Below, in pieces: positions 25,943 to 34,809 of a stretch of DNA of 64,000 nt. Each line of letters opens with the position of its first letter. Position 1 is the stretch's first letter. The position numbers were made by a program, and so were the translations under genes. The stretch spans positions 2,480,001-2,544,000 of the forward strand of contig NZ_JACCFE010000002.1 in the NCBI RefSeq assembly GCF_014256275.1, given 5' to 3'. Below the pieces are notes generated by a model. It had not been told where the DNA came from and made no database searches. It saw only the letters and a list, made by a program, of their open reading frames with translations. Source of the stretch: Rhodococcus sp. 4CII. Lineage in GTDB: Bacteria > Actinomycetota > Actinomycetes > Mycobacteriales > Mycobacteriaceae.

Positions 25943-27265
25943 ATGACAACAGTCGAATCCGCCGACACCACAACAATTCCCGACGAAATAGGCAGGCAGA
26001 TCGTTCTCCCCGAGGGGCACAGCGACGACGCGAAACTGTACGACGCCTACCGGTGGCTCCGCGAGAACCAGCCCCTCGGGCAGGCGCGGGTAGTGGGGTA
26101 CGACCCCCTCTGGCTGGTCAGCAAGCACGCCGACCTGATGGAAATCGAGCGACAGCCAGAGATTTTCAGCGCTGGTGGTGGCGAGAACAAGGGCTCGCAC
26201 AACCCGATTCTCAGCAATCAGGCCGGTGACGAGTTCACGAAGACACTCACCGGTGGAAGTCTCCGCATCCTCGACGCGCTGCCCTACCTCGACCCGCCGG
26301 AGCACACCACGATCAAGGACGTTGCGTTCGACTGGTTCCGCCCGGCGAACCTCAAGAAGTGGGAAGACCGCATTCGCGAGACCGCGCGGGAATCCGTCAC
26401 GCGCCTCGTGTCCGGAAAGCAAGACCTGGATGCCGTGCACGAGTTCGCGGTGTTCTTCCCGCTGCACGTCATCATGTCGCTCTTCGGCGTTCCCGTGGAA
26501 GACGAACCACGCATGATGGCGCTGACGCAGGACCTCTTCGGAGTCGCCGACCCGGATGCGAAGCGCGACGACATCGAAACCCTGTCCCCCGACGCCGCGG
26601 CACAGCAGTGGGCGGCGGCGATCGCGGACTTCTACGCGTATTTCGATGTTCTCGTCGAGAGCAGGCGCGCCGAACCGCGCGACGATCTGGCTACTCTCAT
26701 CGCCGTCGCGAAGGACGCGAGCGGGGAATATTTCCCCAAGACCTTCGCCTACGGATGGTTCGTTGCCATCGCCACCGCCGGCCACGACACCACGGCCAGC
26801 ACCCTCGCGGGATGCCTGCAACAGCTCGCTGCACGTCCCGACATCCTCGAGCGCGTCCAGGGCGACCTCACCCTGGTTCCACACCTCGTGAACGAGGCAC
26901 TGCGGATCGTGTCGCCGGTGAAGCAGTTCACCCGTGTCGCTCTCCGCGACTACGAACTCCGGGGACGCACCATCAAGGCCGGTGACCGCCTGATGCTCCT
27001 GTTCCAATCCGGCAACCGGGATGCCGAGGTCTTCGACAATCCGGACACCTTCGACATCGACCGACGCCCCAACAAGCAGATCGCCTTCGGCTACGGTCCG
27101 CACATGTGCATCGGACAGCATCTCGCCAAGCTCGAGATGAAGGTCATGCTCGAGGAGCTGCTGCCCGCCCTCCGGCGCGTGGAGGTAACCGGCGATCCCA
27201 AGATGATCCAGACCAACTTCGTCGGCGGACTCCGGCGTCTCCCTGTCCACCTGACGTTCGCGTGA
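25943..27265 (+). CDS. Cytochrome P450, CYP108 (P450terp)-like
   Basis: A 440-aa soluble class I P450. It has the I-helix oxygen-activation motif AGHDTT (residues 279-284), ExxR in NEALR (E318, R321) and the heme ligand Cys389 in FGYGPHMCIGQHLA. The C-terminal third (VKQFTRVALRDYELRG, GQHLAKLEMK, EELLPALRRVE, TNFVGG) closely recalls the terpineol hydroxylase P450terp. Start is ATG 25943 with GAGAAGG upstream. The adjacent ferredoxin begins 5 nt after the stop. It probably hydroxylates a methyl group of a terpenoid or alkyl-aromatic; the exact substrate is inferred. Confidence 0.92.
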   Translation: MTTVESADTTTIPDEIGRQIVLPEGHSDDAKLYDAYRWLRENQPLGQARVVGYDPLWLVSKHADLMEIERQPEIFSAGGGENKGSHNPILSNQAGDEFTKTLTGGSLRILDALPYLDPPEHTTIKDVAFDWFRPANLKKWEDRIRETARESVTRLVSGKQDLDAVHEFAVFFPLHVIMSLFGVPVEDEPRMMALTQDLFGVADPDAKRDDIETLSPDAAAQQWAAAIADFYAYFDVLVESRRAEPRDDLATLIAVAKDASGEYFPKTFAYGWFVAIATAGHDTTASTLAGCLQQLAARPDILERVQGDLTLVPHLVNEALRIVSPVKQFTRVALRDYELRGRTIKAGDRLMLLFQSGNRDAEVFDNPDTFDIDRRPNKQIAFGYGPHMCIGQHLAKLEMKVMLEELLPALRRVEVTGDPKMIQTNFVGGLRRLPVHLTFA

Positions 27266-27270
27266 CAATC

Positions 27271-27588
27271 ATGACCAAAGTTACCTACCATCTGCCCGAC
27301 GGGACGACTGAGCAGGTCGACGTCGAACCCGGCGAGACGCTCATGAATGCATCGCTCCGCAACAATCTCCCCGGAATCGTTGCCGAATGCGCCGGCAGTT
27401 GCGCCTGCGCCACCTGCCACGTTCATCTCCCGAAGGAGTACGCGCACTTCTTCGCCGAGCCGACCGACGAAGAGGCGGATCTGATCGCATATCTGGATGC
27501 GGCAGATGGCGATTCCCGCCTGTCCTGCCAACTCGTCGTCGGTGACAGCGACGCCGAGATCCACGTCCGAGTCGCAGACAGCAGGTGA
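27271..27588 (+). CDS. [2Fe-2S] ferredoxin, putidaredoxin type
   Basis: A 105-aa adrenodoxin/putidaredoxin-type ferredoxin. Ligands are Cys40, Cys46, Cys49 and Cys86 in the diagnostic C-x5-C-x2-C-x36-C spacing; Cys44 is extra. It follows the P450 by 5 nt and is surely its electron donor. No ferredoxin reductase is adjacent. The FAD-dependent reductase at 57788 is the nearest candidate. Confidence 0.95.
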   Translation: MTKVTYHLPDGTTEQVDVEPGETLMNASLRNNLPGIVAECAGSCACATCHVHLPKEYAHFFAEPTDEEADLIAYLDAADGDSRLSCQLVVGDSDAEIHVRVADSR

Positions 27589-27589
27589 C

Positions 27590-28018
27590 ATGGTGACGAT
27601 GCAACTACACGGCAACACGGCAATGAACGTCCGGCATGCCTGCTACCTCGTCGCCGGGATCGCGGCGCTACTCCTGACGTGGCCATTCGCGTTCGACTGG
27701 ATGGGCGACGGGGGCAACATCATGAACCCGGTCGAGTTCTTCGGAGACGGCATCGAACCGGGCGGCACGGCGGCCTTTCTGAGCATCGACATGTTGATCG
27801 CGTGGGCGGTCTTCATCGTGTGGGTTCTCACGGACACCGTGCGGATCGGGATGGGCCGCAAATGGGGCGTGGCCTTCGTTCTGCTGTCCTACATCGGCGT
27901 CTCGATGGCCTTTCCGTTCTATCTCATTGTTCGTGAGCGGTTCCTGGGGAGACACGTTCCCGGACAGCCGGTGTCGGCGTCGGACGGCCGCGAATCGAGT
28001 GCGTCGACGAGCACGTAA
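27590..28018 (+). CDS. Small integral membrane protein, DUF2834-like
   Basis: A 142-aa protein with three or four hydrophobic helices (CYLVAGIAALLLTWPFAF, FLSIDMLIAWAVFIVWVL, WGVAFVLLSYIGVSMAFPFYLIV) and a charged C-terminal tail. The pattern and the WPF motif suggest the DUF2834 family, whose function is unknown. The ATG at 27590 is almost contiguous with the ferredoxin stop, so it belongs to the P450 operon. Later ATGs at 27599 and 27623 are possible starts. A membrane role in substrate handling or electron transfer would be a guess. Confidence 0.75.
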   Translation: MVTMQLHGNTAMNVRHACYLVAGIAALLLTWPFAFDWMGDGGNIMNPVEFFGDGIEPGGTAAFLSIDMLIAWAVFIVWVLTDTVRIGMGRKWGVAFVLLSYIGVSMAFPFYLIVRERFLGRHVPGQPVSASDGRESSASTST

Positions 28019-28037
28019 CACCTGTAGTTGCCCGACA

Positions 28038-28077
28038 CGCGAAGTGCGCCAGGACCCTCGTCCTGGCGCACTTCGCG
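28038..28077. terminator. Strong bidirectional terminator
   Basis: Perfect 18-bp stem (28038-28055 with 28060-28077) closed by a 4-nt CCTC loop, between the convergent ends of the P450 operon and the NlpC/P60 gene. Confidence 0.85.
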
Positions 28078-28101
28078 TTCCGTCACGACGCCGATGTGCT
28101 G

Positions 28102-29460
28102 TCACACCACCCGGCGGGCCTTCATCCCCTCGAACACCGGTGCGACGCGTACCACGTCGCCGGTCGTCGGGGCGTGGACCATCTGCCCGTTCCCCACGTA
28201 GATCGCGACATGCCCGGGGCCCGCCGGGCCCCAGTTCCCGAACAGCAGATCGCCCGGCCTCGCATCCGCGAGCGGCACCTCCACACCGACATTCCATTGC
28301 GTCTCGGAGGTGCGGGGAAGGGACATCCCCGACGTGGCCGCGTGGACGGCGTAGGACGTCAGACCGGAGCAGTCGAAACCGCCCGCCGAGGGACCATTCA
28401 CGTTCCCGCCGCCCCACACGTATGGGAGACCGAGGTACCGGACGGCGGCTTCGACGATCTTACCGCCGATACTGTCGGCCCCGCCTCCGAAAACGCCGAG
28501 AAGGGAGGCATATCGGGACTCGGATCCGCGGATCTTCGCGACATAGGGCTTCGTCTGATTCTCGTAATCTGCCGCACCTGAGGGCATACCGCGACTATTT
28601 CGGACTGCGCCCACACCTGCGTTGTACCCCGCGATCGTGAGGTCGAGCGTGTCTCCGACCACCTCACCGTCCGATTTCCACTGTTCTATCTGGTCGTACA
28701 TGTCACAGAGAAGGTGGCCGGATGCCATGACCGAGTCTGCGACGTCGAGGATGTCGGCCTTCCCGTCGTCGTCGGCGTCCTTGCCGTACCTCGCCCAGGT
28801 GGCGGGCATGAACTGTCCCGGACCACGTGCGCCGGACGGTGACACCGGAGCGGCTGCGCCGTAGCGAAACCCGTTCTCCGCGGCGTACAGCGCAGCGAGA
28901 ACGGGTGCCTTCACGCCGTCGCAGATGGCGCCCGCCTTCTGAAACCACGGAACGAAGACGGCGATCGAACCGATAGCCGACGAAGCAGCGGCGGAAGAAT
29001 CGAGCACCGACGGCACCCATTGTGACAGCGCGCCATCACTCTCTCCCTGCGCAAGGGCATCGTCCGTCGTCGGTGACGGCCACCACGACGGGGAATACGG
29101 CTCCGTAGCGACCGGCCCTGAGGATTGGGGACTCACGTTGCCCTCACGTCGGGGATCTCTGGGGGGCAACGGATCCTGCGGGGTCGCCGGCACCGGCACG
29201 GGCGGTAGATATGGGGCTACCGCATCCTGAACGGCAACGGCCGCGGCGTCGACGGCTCGACGAGCCGGGTCCTGAGCTTCTCGGGGCAGATTCGCGATGG
29301 ACTCGTCGATCTGCGCGTCCAACTCCGGCGCGGCCTCCACGATCGATTGAACCTGTTGCGTTGCAATGCCTTGCGCGAGCTCTGGCAGGTCGGCGCCATG
29401 CACGAAGCCCCCGATTGCCGCGGCTACCCCGACGATGATCGCCGAAGGGTCAACAGACAT
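28102..29460 (-). CDS. Peptidoglycan hydrolase: lytic transglycosylase-like plus NlpC/P60 domains
   Basis: A 452-aa cell-wall enzyme. Start is ATG 29460 with a perfect AGGAGG 5 nt upstream. A hydrophobic N-terminus (AIIVGVAAAIGGFV) may anchor or export it, but no clear cleavage site is seen. A Pro-rich linker leads to an SLT-like domain (~170-310: LYAAENGFRYGA with the catalytic Glu, GPGQFMPATW, IAGYNAGVGAV). The C-terminal NlpC/P60 domain (~340-452) has Cys in FDCSGLTSY, His in GPGHVAIYVG and His in MVHAP. It is divergent from the alcohol dehydrogenase and sits inside a catabolic/import cluster. Confidence 0.9.
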   Translation of the reverse strand: MSVDPSAIIVGVAAAIGGFVHGADLPELAQGIATQQVQSIVEAAPELDAQIDESIANLPREAQDPARRAVDAAAVAVQDAVAPYLPPVPVPATPQDPLPPRDPRREGNVSPQSSGPVATEPYSPSWWPSPTTDDALAQGESDGALSQWVPSVLDSSAAASSAIGSIAVFVPWFQKAGAICDGVKAPVLAALYAAENGFRYGAAAPVSPSGARGPGQFMPATWARYGKDADDDGKADILDVADSVMASGHLLCDMYDQIEQWKSDGEVVGDTLDLTIAGYNAGVGAVRNSRGMPSGAADYENQTKPYVAKIRGSESRYASLLGVFGGGADSIGGKIVEAAVRYLGLPYVWGGGNVNGPSAGGFDCSGLTSYAVHAATSGMSLPRTSETQWNVGVEVPLADARPGDLLFGNWGPAGPGHVAIYVGNGQMVHAPTTGDVVRVAPVFEGMKARRVV

Positions 29461-29699
29461 TGTTTCCTCCTGAAGTGTAAGCCAGGCCAAAGAGACTCAT
29501 GAGATGTGACCCGAGTCTCTCCCGCGCGCTTTCCTCGCCGCGTCGCACCAGAGGGTGGTTCGGGTACTTCATCGGAGCTACGGACCGACCCGCAGCGACA
29601 GGGCCGCGGATCGCCATCTCCCCCCACCGGGGGGGTCAAGGGGGAGATTCGAGCGAACTTGTCCTTCACCCCTATTTTTCGGCCTTGTGACCTACCTAA

Positions 29700-29734
29700 C
29701 ATCACCCGTACGCAAGTGATGCCCGACAACGGGC
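29700..29734. promoter_or_regulatory. Two adjacent inverted repeats in the alcohol dehydrogenase promoter region
   Basis: CATCAC (29700-29705) and GTGATG (29716-29721) form one dyad, and GCCCG-ACAA-CGGGC (29721-29734) forms a second right behind it. They lie 34-68 nt before the dehydrogenase start, where a regulator of the Mce/oxidation operon would bind. The rest of the 29461-29767 gap holds a C-run/G-run hairpin near 29620-29635 and no gene. Confidence 0.45.
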
Positions 29735-29767
29735 AAACGCCGAAACAACCTGAATCTAGGAGCAATC

Positions 29768-30871
29768 GTGCAGATCAGCGCCGCCGTAATCAACGAAGTG
29801 TCGGGAGACTTCGCCATCGAGACCGTGTCTCTGAGCGAACCCACGGAACACGAAGTCCTCGTCGAGATCGCCGGCGTCGGTCTCTGCCACACCGACGTGG
29901 CCGTCAAGGAGGGTCATCTCCCGTTCCCCCTCCCGGGCGTGGTCGGCCACGAAGGCAGCGGCACGGTCGTGAGGGTCGGATCGGGGGTCACCAAGGTCGC
30001 TGAGGGCGACAAGGTCGCCATCAGCTTCAACAGTTGCGGCCAGTGCGCCCACTGCGTGAAGGGCGAGCCTGCCTACTGCCACAGTTTCATGGCGTTCAAC
30101 TTCGGGGGCGCGCGTCCGGACGGCAGTTCGGCACTCACCTCGGGCGACGCCACGCTCGGCGGCAACTTCTTCGGCCAGTCCTCCCTCGCGACACATGCCA
30201 TCGCTCACGAGCGCAATGTCGTGAAGGTCGCGGACGACGCGCCTCTCGAACTCGTCGGTCCGCTCGGCTGTGGAATCCAGACCGGCGCGGGCGCGGTGTT
30301 GAACTCACTCGACGTCGCTCCGGGATCGTCACTGGTCATCGTCGGAGCAGGTTCGGTCGGCCTGGCGGCAGTGCTCGCTGCCGTGGTCCGCGAGGTCGGC
30401 GCGATCATCGTCGTCGAACCTCACGAGTCGCGGCGCGAGCTCGCGCTCTCCCTCGGAGCTACCCACGCAGTCGATCCGGCGAATGGTGCACTTTCCGAGC
30501 AGATCCGGGCAATCGTCCCCGACGGCGTCGACTACGCCATCGATACGACGGCCCTCCTTCCGGTGCTCGACCAGATCCTGCAGTCACTCGGTGTCCGGGG
30601 CTCCCTCGGCCTCATCGGGGTCCCCGCCGACCCGACCGCCACACTCCCGATCGGCATGATGTCGACGCAGCTCTTCGGTCACACGATTCGCGGGATCGTC
30701 GAGGGAGATGCCGACCCCGACACATTCATTCCTTACCTTCTCGATCTCCACCGTCAGGGCAGGTTCCCGTTCGACAAGTTGATCACGACGATGCCGTTCT
30801 CACAGATCAACGAGGCTGTGGCCGTGCAGCATCGAGGTGAGGCAGTGAAGGTCGTCCTCGTCCACGAGTGA
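29768..30871 (+). CDS. Zinc-dependent alcohol dehydrogenase, aryl/benzyl-alcohol type
   Basis: A 367-aa class III-like MDR. Catalytic zinc ligands are in GVGLCHTD, VVGHEGSG and GPLGCGIQTGAG. The structural zinc lobe CGQCAHCVKGEPAYC is intact, and the cofactor motif is VIVGAGSVGLAAV. The overall pattern is that of benzyl-alcohol dehydrogenases. It starts at GTG 29768 with AGGAG 6 nt upstream. It heads the rightward operon that continues into yrbE/mce and is a logical oxidiser of the alcohol made by the P450. Confidence 0.92.
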   Translation: MQISAAVINEVSGDFAIETVSLSEPTEHEVLVEIAGVGLCHTDVAVKEGHLPFPLPGVVGHEGSGTVVRVGSGVTKVAEGDKVAISFNSCGQCAHCVKGEPAYCHSFMAFNFGGARPDGSSALTSGDATLGGNFFGQSSLATHAIAHERNVVKVADDAPLELVGPLGCGIQTGAGAVLNSLDVAPGSSLVIVGAGSVGLAAVLAAVVREVGAIIVVEPHESRRELALSLGATHAVDPANGALSEQIRAIVPDGVDYAIDTTALLPVLDQILQSLGVRGSLGLIGVPADPTATLPIGMMSTQLFGHTIRGIVEGDADPDTFIPYLLDLHRQGRFPFDKLITTMPFSQINEAVAVQHRGEAVKVVLVHE

Positions 30872-30924
30872 TGGCAACCCTGCCTGCCCGTCGGATGCTC
30901 CGGATAAGTGAGAAAGGCTGTTCG

Positions 30925-31719
30925 ATGTCAGTAGATCTGAAGGCACGCCCGCCGAAGGCGAGTGCTGTCCGGAAGGCCGTCCAGGTCGCGCCGACGGCGG
31001 TCGGCGCGTTCTACGCGACGTCGATGGAGACGTTCCGATGCATGTTCAAGCGCCCCTTCCACGCTCGCGAGTTCGTGCAGCAGGCGTGGTTCATCGCCGG
31101 TGTATCGATCATCCCGGCGCTGCTGATGGCGATTCCCTTCTGCATGATGTTCGTCTATCAGATCAACATCCTGCTGGCCGAGATCGGTGCGGTCGACCTC
31201 AGTGGCGCCGGCGCCGGCGTCGCGATCATTCGGGAAATCGGCCCGGTTGTCACGGTTCTCGTCGTGGCAGGTGCCGGCTCAACCGCGATCTGCGCCGACC
31301 TGGGTTCGCGGACGATTCGTGAAGAGATCGACGCGATGAAGGTGCTGGGGATCGATCCGATTCAACGGCTCGTTGTGCCGAGGGTGCTGGCGTCCACGTT
31401 GATCGGGATGTTCCTGAACGGCCTCGTTTCGGCGGTCGGCCTGGTGGGCGGCTATATCGCGACGGTGTACATGCAGGGTGCGTCGCCGGGCCAGTACGTC
31501 ACGGCGATCTCGATCCTGACCAAACTGCCCGACTTCCTCGTCAGCGAGGTGAAGGCGGCGGTGTTCGGTCTGCTTGCAGGACTCGTCGCGTGCCATTTGG
31601 GACTCAACGCGAAAGGCGGACCCAAAGGTGTGGGAGACGCAGTGAACCAGACCGTCGTGTTCAGCTTTCTGCTGCTTTTCCTAGCCAACTCGGTTATCAC
31701 GACTCTCGCGCTGCACTGA
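30925..31719 (+). CDS. yrbEA: YrbEA/MlaE-family ABC permease of the Mce importer
   Basis: A 264-aa integral membrane permease of the MlaE family. It has the EEIDAMKVLGIDP coupling loop and several long helices. Together with YrbEB it forms the inner-membrane channel for the Mce complex. Start is ATG 30925 (AGAAAGG upstream); the frame upstream is not conserved in character. Mycolata Mce systems import lipids, sterols or similar hydrophobics across the envelope. Confidence 0.95.
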   Translation: MSVDLKARPPKASAVRKAVQVAPTAVGAFYATSMETFRCMFKRPFHAREFVQQAWFIAGVSIIPALLMAIPFCMMFVYQINILLAEIGAVDLSGAGAGVAIIREIGPVVTVLVVAGAGSTAICADLGSRTIREEIDAMKVLGIDPIQRLVVPRVLASTLIGMFLNGLVSAVGLVGGYIATVYMQGASPGQYVTAISILTKLPDFLVSEVKAAVFGLLAGLVACHLGLNAKGGPKGVGDAVNQTVVFSFLLLFLANSVITTLALH

Positions 31720-31767
31720 CAGCGCTCCACCTCTAGCCGCGAAGACGGCTGTCAACGGGAGAATTCT

Positions 31768-32637
31768 GTGTCGAAAGCTACTCGGGCCACCGGCGCGAGA
31801 CCCAGGGTTGCCACGGTCGCGCTCCGCGTGGTCGACGCACCGGTCGGCCACATGGAGGAGATGGGCCGACAGCTCCACTTCTACAGCCATGCTGTCACCG
31901 CGATTCCGCGCACTTTCCGGCGGTACCGGAAGGAAACGCTTCGGCTACTCGCCGAGGTCAGCATGGGCACCGGCGCCCTCGCGGTCATCGGGGGAACTCT
32001 CGTCGTCATCTCCCTGCTCACCACCGCGGTCGGATACGAAGTGGGCCAGCAGGGTGCTACCTCGATGGGGCGCATCGGGATCGGCGCGCTGTCCGGATTC
32101 ATCTCGGCGTTCTTCAATACCCGGGAGGCCATTCCGGTCATCGCGGGTATTGCGCTGACGGCGACGGTCGGTGCGGGTTTCACCGCGCAACTCGGTGCGA
32201 TGCGCGTGAGCGAGGAGATCGATGCCATGGAGACCATGTCGATTCCGTCGCTCCCCTACCTGGTGACGACCCGGGTGATGGCCGGGATCATCGCGGTGAT
32301 TCCGCTGTATGCGGTGGCGTTGTTCGTCGGATACGTCGCCACCCAGCTTGTTACCGAATACCTCGGCGAGGCGAGCGGAACGTACCAGCACTACTTCAAC
32401 GTATTCCTCGTGCCCAGCGACGTCGCGTGGTCGATGGTGAAGGTCCTCGCGATGTCGGTGGTGGTGATGTGTGTGCACTGCTACCACGGTTACAACGCGA
32501 AGGGCGGGCCGGCGGGAGTCGGCGTCGCGGTCGGGCGGGCCGTGCGCACCTCCCTGATCGCGATCATGGTCATCGACCTACTGGTCGGAATCGCCGTCTA
32601 CGGTGGCTCCGCCGGCGCCGTGAAAGTGGCGGGCTGA
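31768..32637 (+). CDS. yrbEB: YrbEB/MlaE-family ABC permease of the Mce importer
   Basis: A 289-aa second permease that starts at GTG 31768. It carries the matching coupling loop EEIDAMETMSIPS and the C-terminal HCYHGYNAKGGPAGVG block typical of YrbEB. It is followed 1 nt later by mceA. Confidence 0.95.
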   Translation: MSKATRATGARPRVATVALRVVDAPVGHMEEMGRQLHFYSHAVTAIPRTFRRYRKETLRLLAEVSMGTGALAVIGGTLVVISLLTTAVGYEVGQQGATSMGRIGIGALSGFISAFFNTREAIPVIAGIALTATVGAGFTAQLGAMRVSEEIDAMETMSIPSLPYLVTTRVMAGIIAVIPLYAVALFVGYVATQLVTEYLGEASGTYQHYFNVFLVPSDVAWSMVKVLAMSVVVMCVHCYHGYNAKGGPAGVGVAVGRAVRTSLIAIMVIDLLVGIAVYGGSAGAVKVAG

Positions 32638-32638
32638 C

Positions 32639-33802
32639 ATGGGTGGCCATATCGAAGAGCGAAGCCGCCTGGTGTACGTGCTCCTGGGGGTGTGTCTGGT
32701 GACGCTGTTCGCGATCGCGACGGCGGTATCCGTCGGCATCTACCGCGGATCGTTCGCCTCGACGGTGCCGGTGACGTTGTACTCGGCGCGGTCGGGTCTG
32801 ATGCTCGAACCCGGATCAGACATCAAGATGAGAGATGTCGTCGTCGGGCGGGTGTCGAAGGTGCAGCTGGTGGACGACCAAGCCCAGATCACGATGGACA
32901 TCGACGAGAGCCGTACGTCGGCGATCCCGGAGAACATCACGGCCGTCATCGATCCGACCACGTTGTTCGGCCGCAAGTTCGTCACGCTCGTGCAGCCGGA
33001 ACATCCCTCCGCGACCACTGTGTCGGCGGGCTCGGTGGTTCGGGGCACCGGCGTAGCCACCGAGGTGAACGACCTCCTCGACTCGCTGGTGACGGTGCTG
33101 CGCACCGTGGAACCGCAGAAAGTCAACGCGACGTTGAGTGCGTTGTCCACGTCGTTGCAGGGCCGCGGCGACCAACTTGGAGACATGATGGTCGAGCTCG
33201 ACACTTACTTGTCCGAGTTCAACGGCAGCCTTCCCACGTTGCAGCGCGACCTGGCCAAGGGCGCGGAGGTCTCCGACGTCCTCGCCGACGCGGCTCCGGA
33301 CCTCCTGCGGACCGTCGACCATGTCAGCACCACAGGTGACACGTTGCCCGCGAAAAGGGATCAGTTCAGCGCGTTCCTCCTCAGTTTCAGCGGTTTCGGC
33401 AACAGCGGACGGAGTTTCTTCGAGGCTTCCGGTGACCCGTTGGAGAAGTCGCTGGATGCGCTGGAACCGACGACGGCACTGCTCGCGCAGAATGCGCCGA
33501 TGTATCCGTGCTTCCTGGCGAGCATGGACCAGACCAACAGGTATCTCGAGCGCACCGTCGGTGGTAGCGATCAGGCCGGGCTGAACATCCTCGGCACCCT
33601 GTTGATGGGCGATCCGCCGTACACGTACCCGAAGAACGCGCCGAAGAACGGTGCGCACGGCGCACCGCGGTGTTACGACCCCGGGCAGGCACCCGGGCAC
33701 ACCGATTTCGACGACGGCAGCCACGCCTACCAACCCGCGCACGGTATCGACGATCTGATCGGCAACCCGTTCGCGCAGTTCATGTTCGGAGGTGGACGCT
33801 GA
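32639..33802 (+). CDS. mceA: MceA-type substrate-binding protein
   Basis: A 387-aa protein with one N-terminal membrane anchor (LVYVLLGVCLVTLFAIATAVSVGIY), the MCE/MlaD domain at about residues 45-120 (SGLMLEPGSDIKMRDVVVGRV) and a long alpha-helical region. The C-terminus is Gly/Pro-rich. In the Mce1-type complexes six such subunits form a tube spanning the periplasm. TGATG couples it to mceB. Confidence 0.94.
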   Translation: MGGHIEERSRLVYVLLGVCLVTLFAIATAVSVGIYRGSFASTVPVTLYSARSGLMLEPGSDIKMRDVVVGRVSKVQLVDDQAQITMDIDESRTSAIPENITAVIDPTTLFGRKFVTLVQPEHPSATTVSAGSVVRGTGVATEVNDLLDSLVTVLRTVEPQKVNATLSALSTSLQGRGDQLGDMMVELDTYLSEFNGSLPTLQRDLAKGAEVSDVLADAAPDLLRTVDHVSTTGDTLPAKRDQFSAFLLSFSGFGNSGRSFFEASGDPLEKSLDALEPTTALLAQNAPMYPCFLASMDQTNRYLERTVGGSDQAGLNILGTLLMGDPPYTYPKNAPKNGAHGAPRCYDPGQAPGHTDFDDGSHAYQPAHGIDDLIGNPFAQFMFGGGR

Positions 33803-34809
33803 TGACGAAGGCACCGGGAATCAAGTTGCTGATCTTCGTCCTGGTCACCTCGCTGACGGGGTTCGGTGTGGCGACGGTGGTGGGCAACATGCGCTTCGGT
33901 AGCACAAACACCTATCAGGCCGTCTTCGCGAACGCGTCCGGCCTGGGCAACGGCGAGGACGTCAAGGTCGGCGGTGTTCCGATGGGCAAGGTGAAAGGGG
34001 TGGAGTTGGCCGCGGACGGCACCGCGGTGGTGTCGTTCACCCTGTCCACCGAGCGCCCTCTGACGGAGGGGACCACGGCACGGATCAAGTACAAGAACCT
34101 GATCGGTGACCGTTACGTGGAGTTGTCGAACGGACCGGGTGCCATCGGTGCGCTCGACGGCCCGATTCCACTCCAGCAGACCACCCCGGCACTCGACCTC
34201 GACCAGGTGGTCAACGGGTTCCGGCCCCTCCTGCAGGGGCTCGACCCGGATCAGACCAATCAACTGTCCGCCTCCCTGATCGAGGTACTCAACGGCCAGG
34301 AGGCGAGCATCGGGCGTCTGGTGAGTCAGATCGGGTCCTCGAGCAACACGCTGGCGGACCGGGACCAGGCGATCGGTCAAGTGGTGAGCAACTTCAACAC
34401 CGTCGTCGGGACCGTGAACAATCGCGGTGACCAGTTTTCGACGCTCATCGATCAGCTTCAGCGGCTGGTCGCGGGCCTCGACGGTGACCGTGATCTGATC
34501 ACCAACTCCCTGGTGAACATCGACCACGTCACCGACAGTCTCGCGAGTGTGCTCGACCAGAACCGGCCGGCGATCGCGCAGGACGTCGTCGCGTTGGGTG
34601 ATCTCGCGGGCAACCTCAACGCCAACACCGACACCCTGAACATGGTGCTCTCCACATTGCCCGAGGACTACCGCCTCATCAGCCGCGTCGCGGGCTACGG
34701 CAGTTTCGTGAACTTCTTCGTCTGCGGTCTCGCGATCAAGTACGCGTCCGGGCCGGGCCCCGGCGGCGTCACACCGATGTTCAAGGCCCCCGCAGAAAGG
34801 TGCCAGTGA
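33802..34809 (+). CDS. mceB: MceB-type substrate-binding protein
   Basis: A 335-aa subunit. It has an N-terminal anchor (LLIFVLVTSLTGFGVATVVG), an MCE domain (ASGLGNGEDVKVGGVPMGKVKGV) and a coiled helical region with regular heptads (NQLSASLIEVLNGQ, NNRGDQFSTLIDQLQ). The start codon overlaps the mceA stop by 1 nt and the stop overlaps the mceC start in the same way. Confidence 0.94.
   Translation: MTKAPGIKLLIFVLVTSLTGFGVATVVGNMRFGSTNTYQAVFANASGLGNGEDVKVGGVPMGKVKGVELAADGTAVVSFTLSTERPLTEGTTARIKYKNLIGDRYVELSNGPGAIGALDGPIPLQQTTPALDLDQVVNGFRPLLQGLDPDQTNQLSASLIEVLNGQEASIGRLVSQIGSSSNTLADRDQAIGQVVSNFNTVVGTVNNRGDQFSTLIDQLQRLVAGLDGDRDLITNSLVNIDHVTDSLASVLDQNRPAIAQDVVALGDLAGNLNANTDTLNMVLSTLPEDYRLISRVAGYGSFVNFFVCGLAIKYASGPGPGGVTPMFKAPAERCQ

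Noticed and set aside
25559..27268. A 569-codon open frame on the minus strand opposite the P450 gene
   Set aside because: It is the codon-position mirror of a high-GC gene. It has no domains except the short lipase-like tail at its end, which lies outside the P450.
32816..33814. Minus-strand frame opposite mceA
   Set aside because: Shadow of a gene in a clear operon with overlapping starts and stops.
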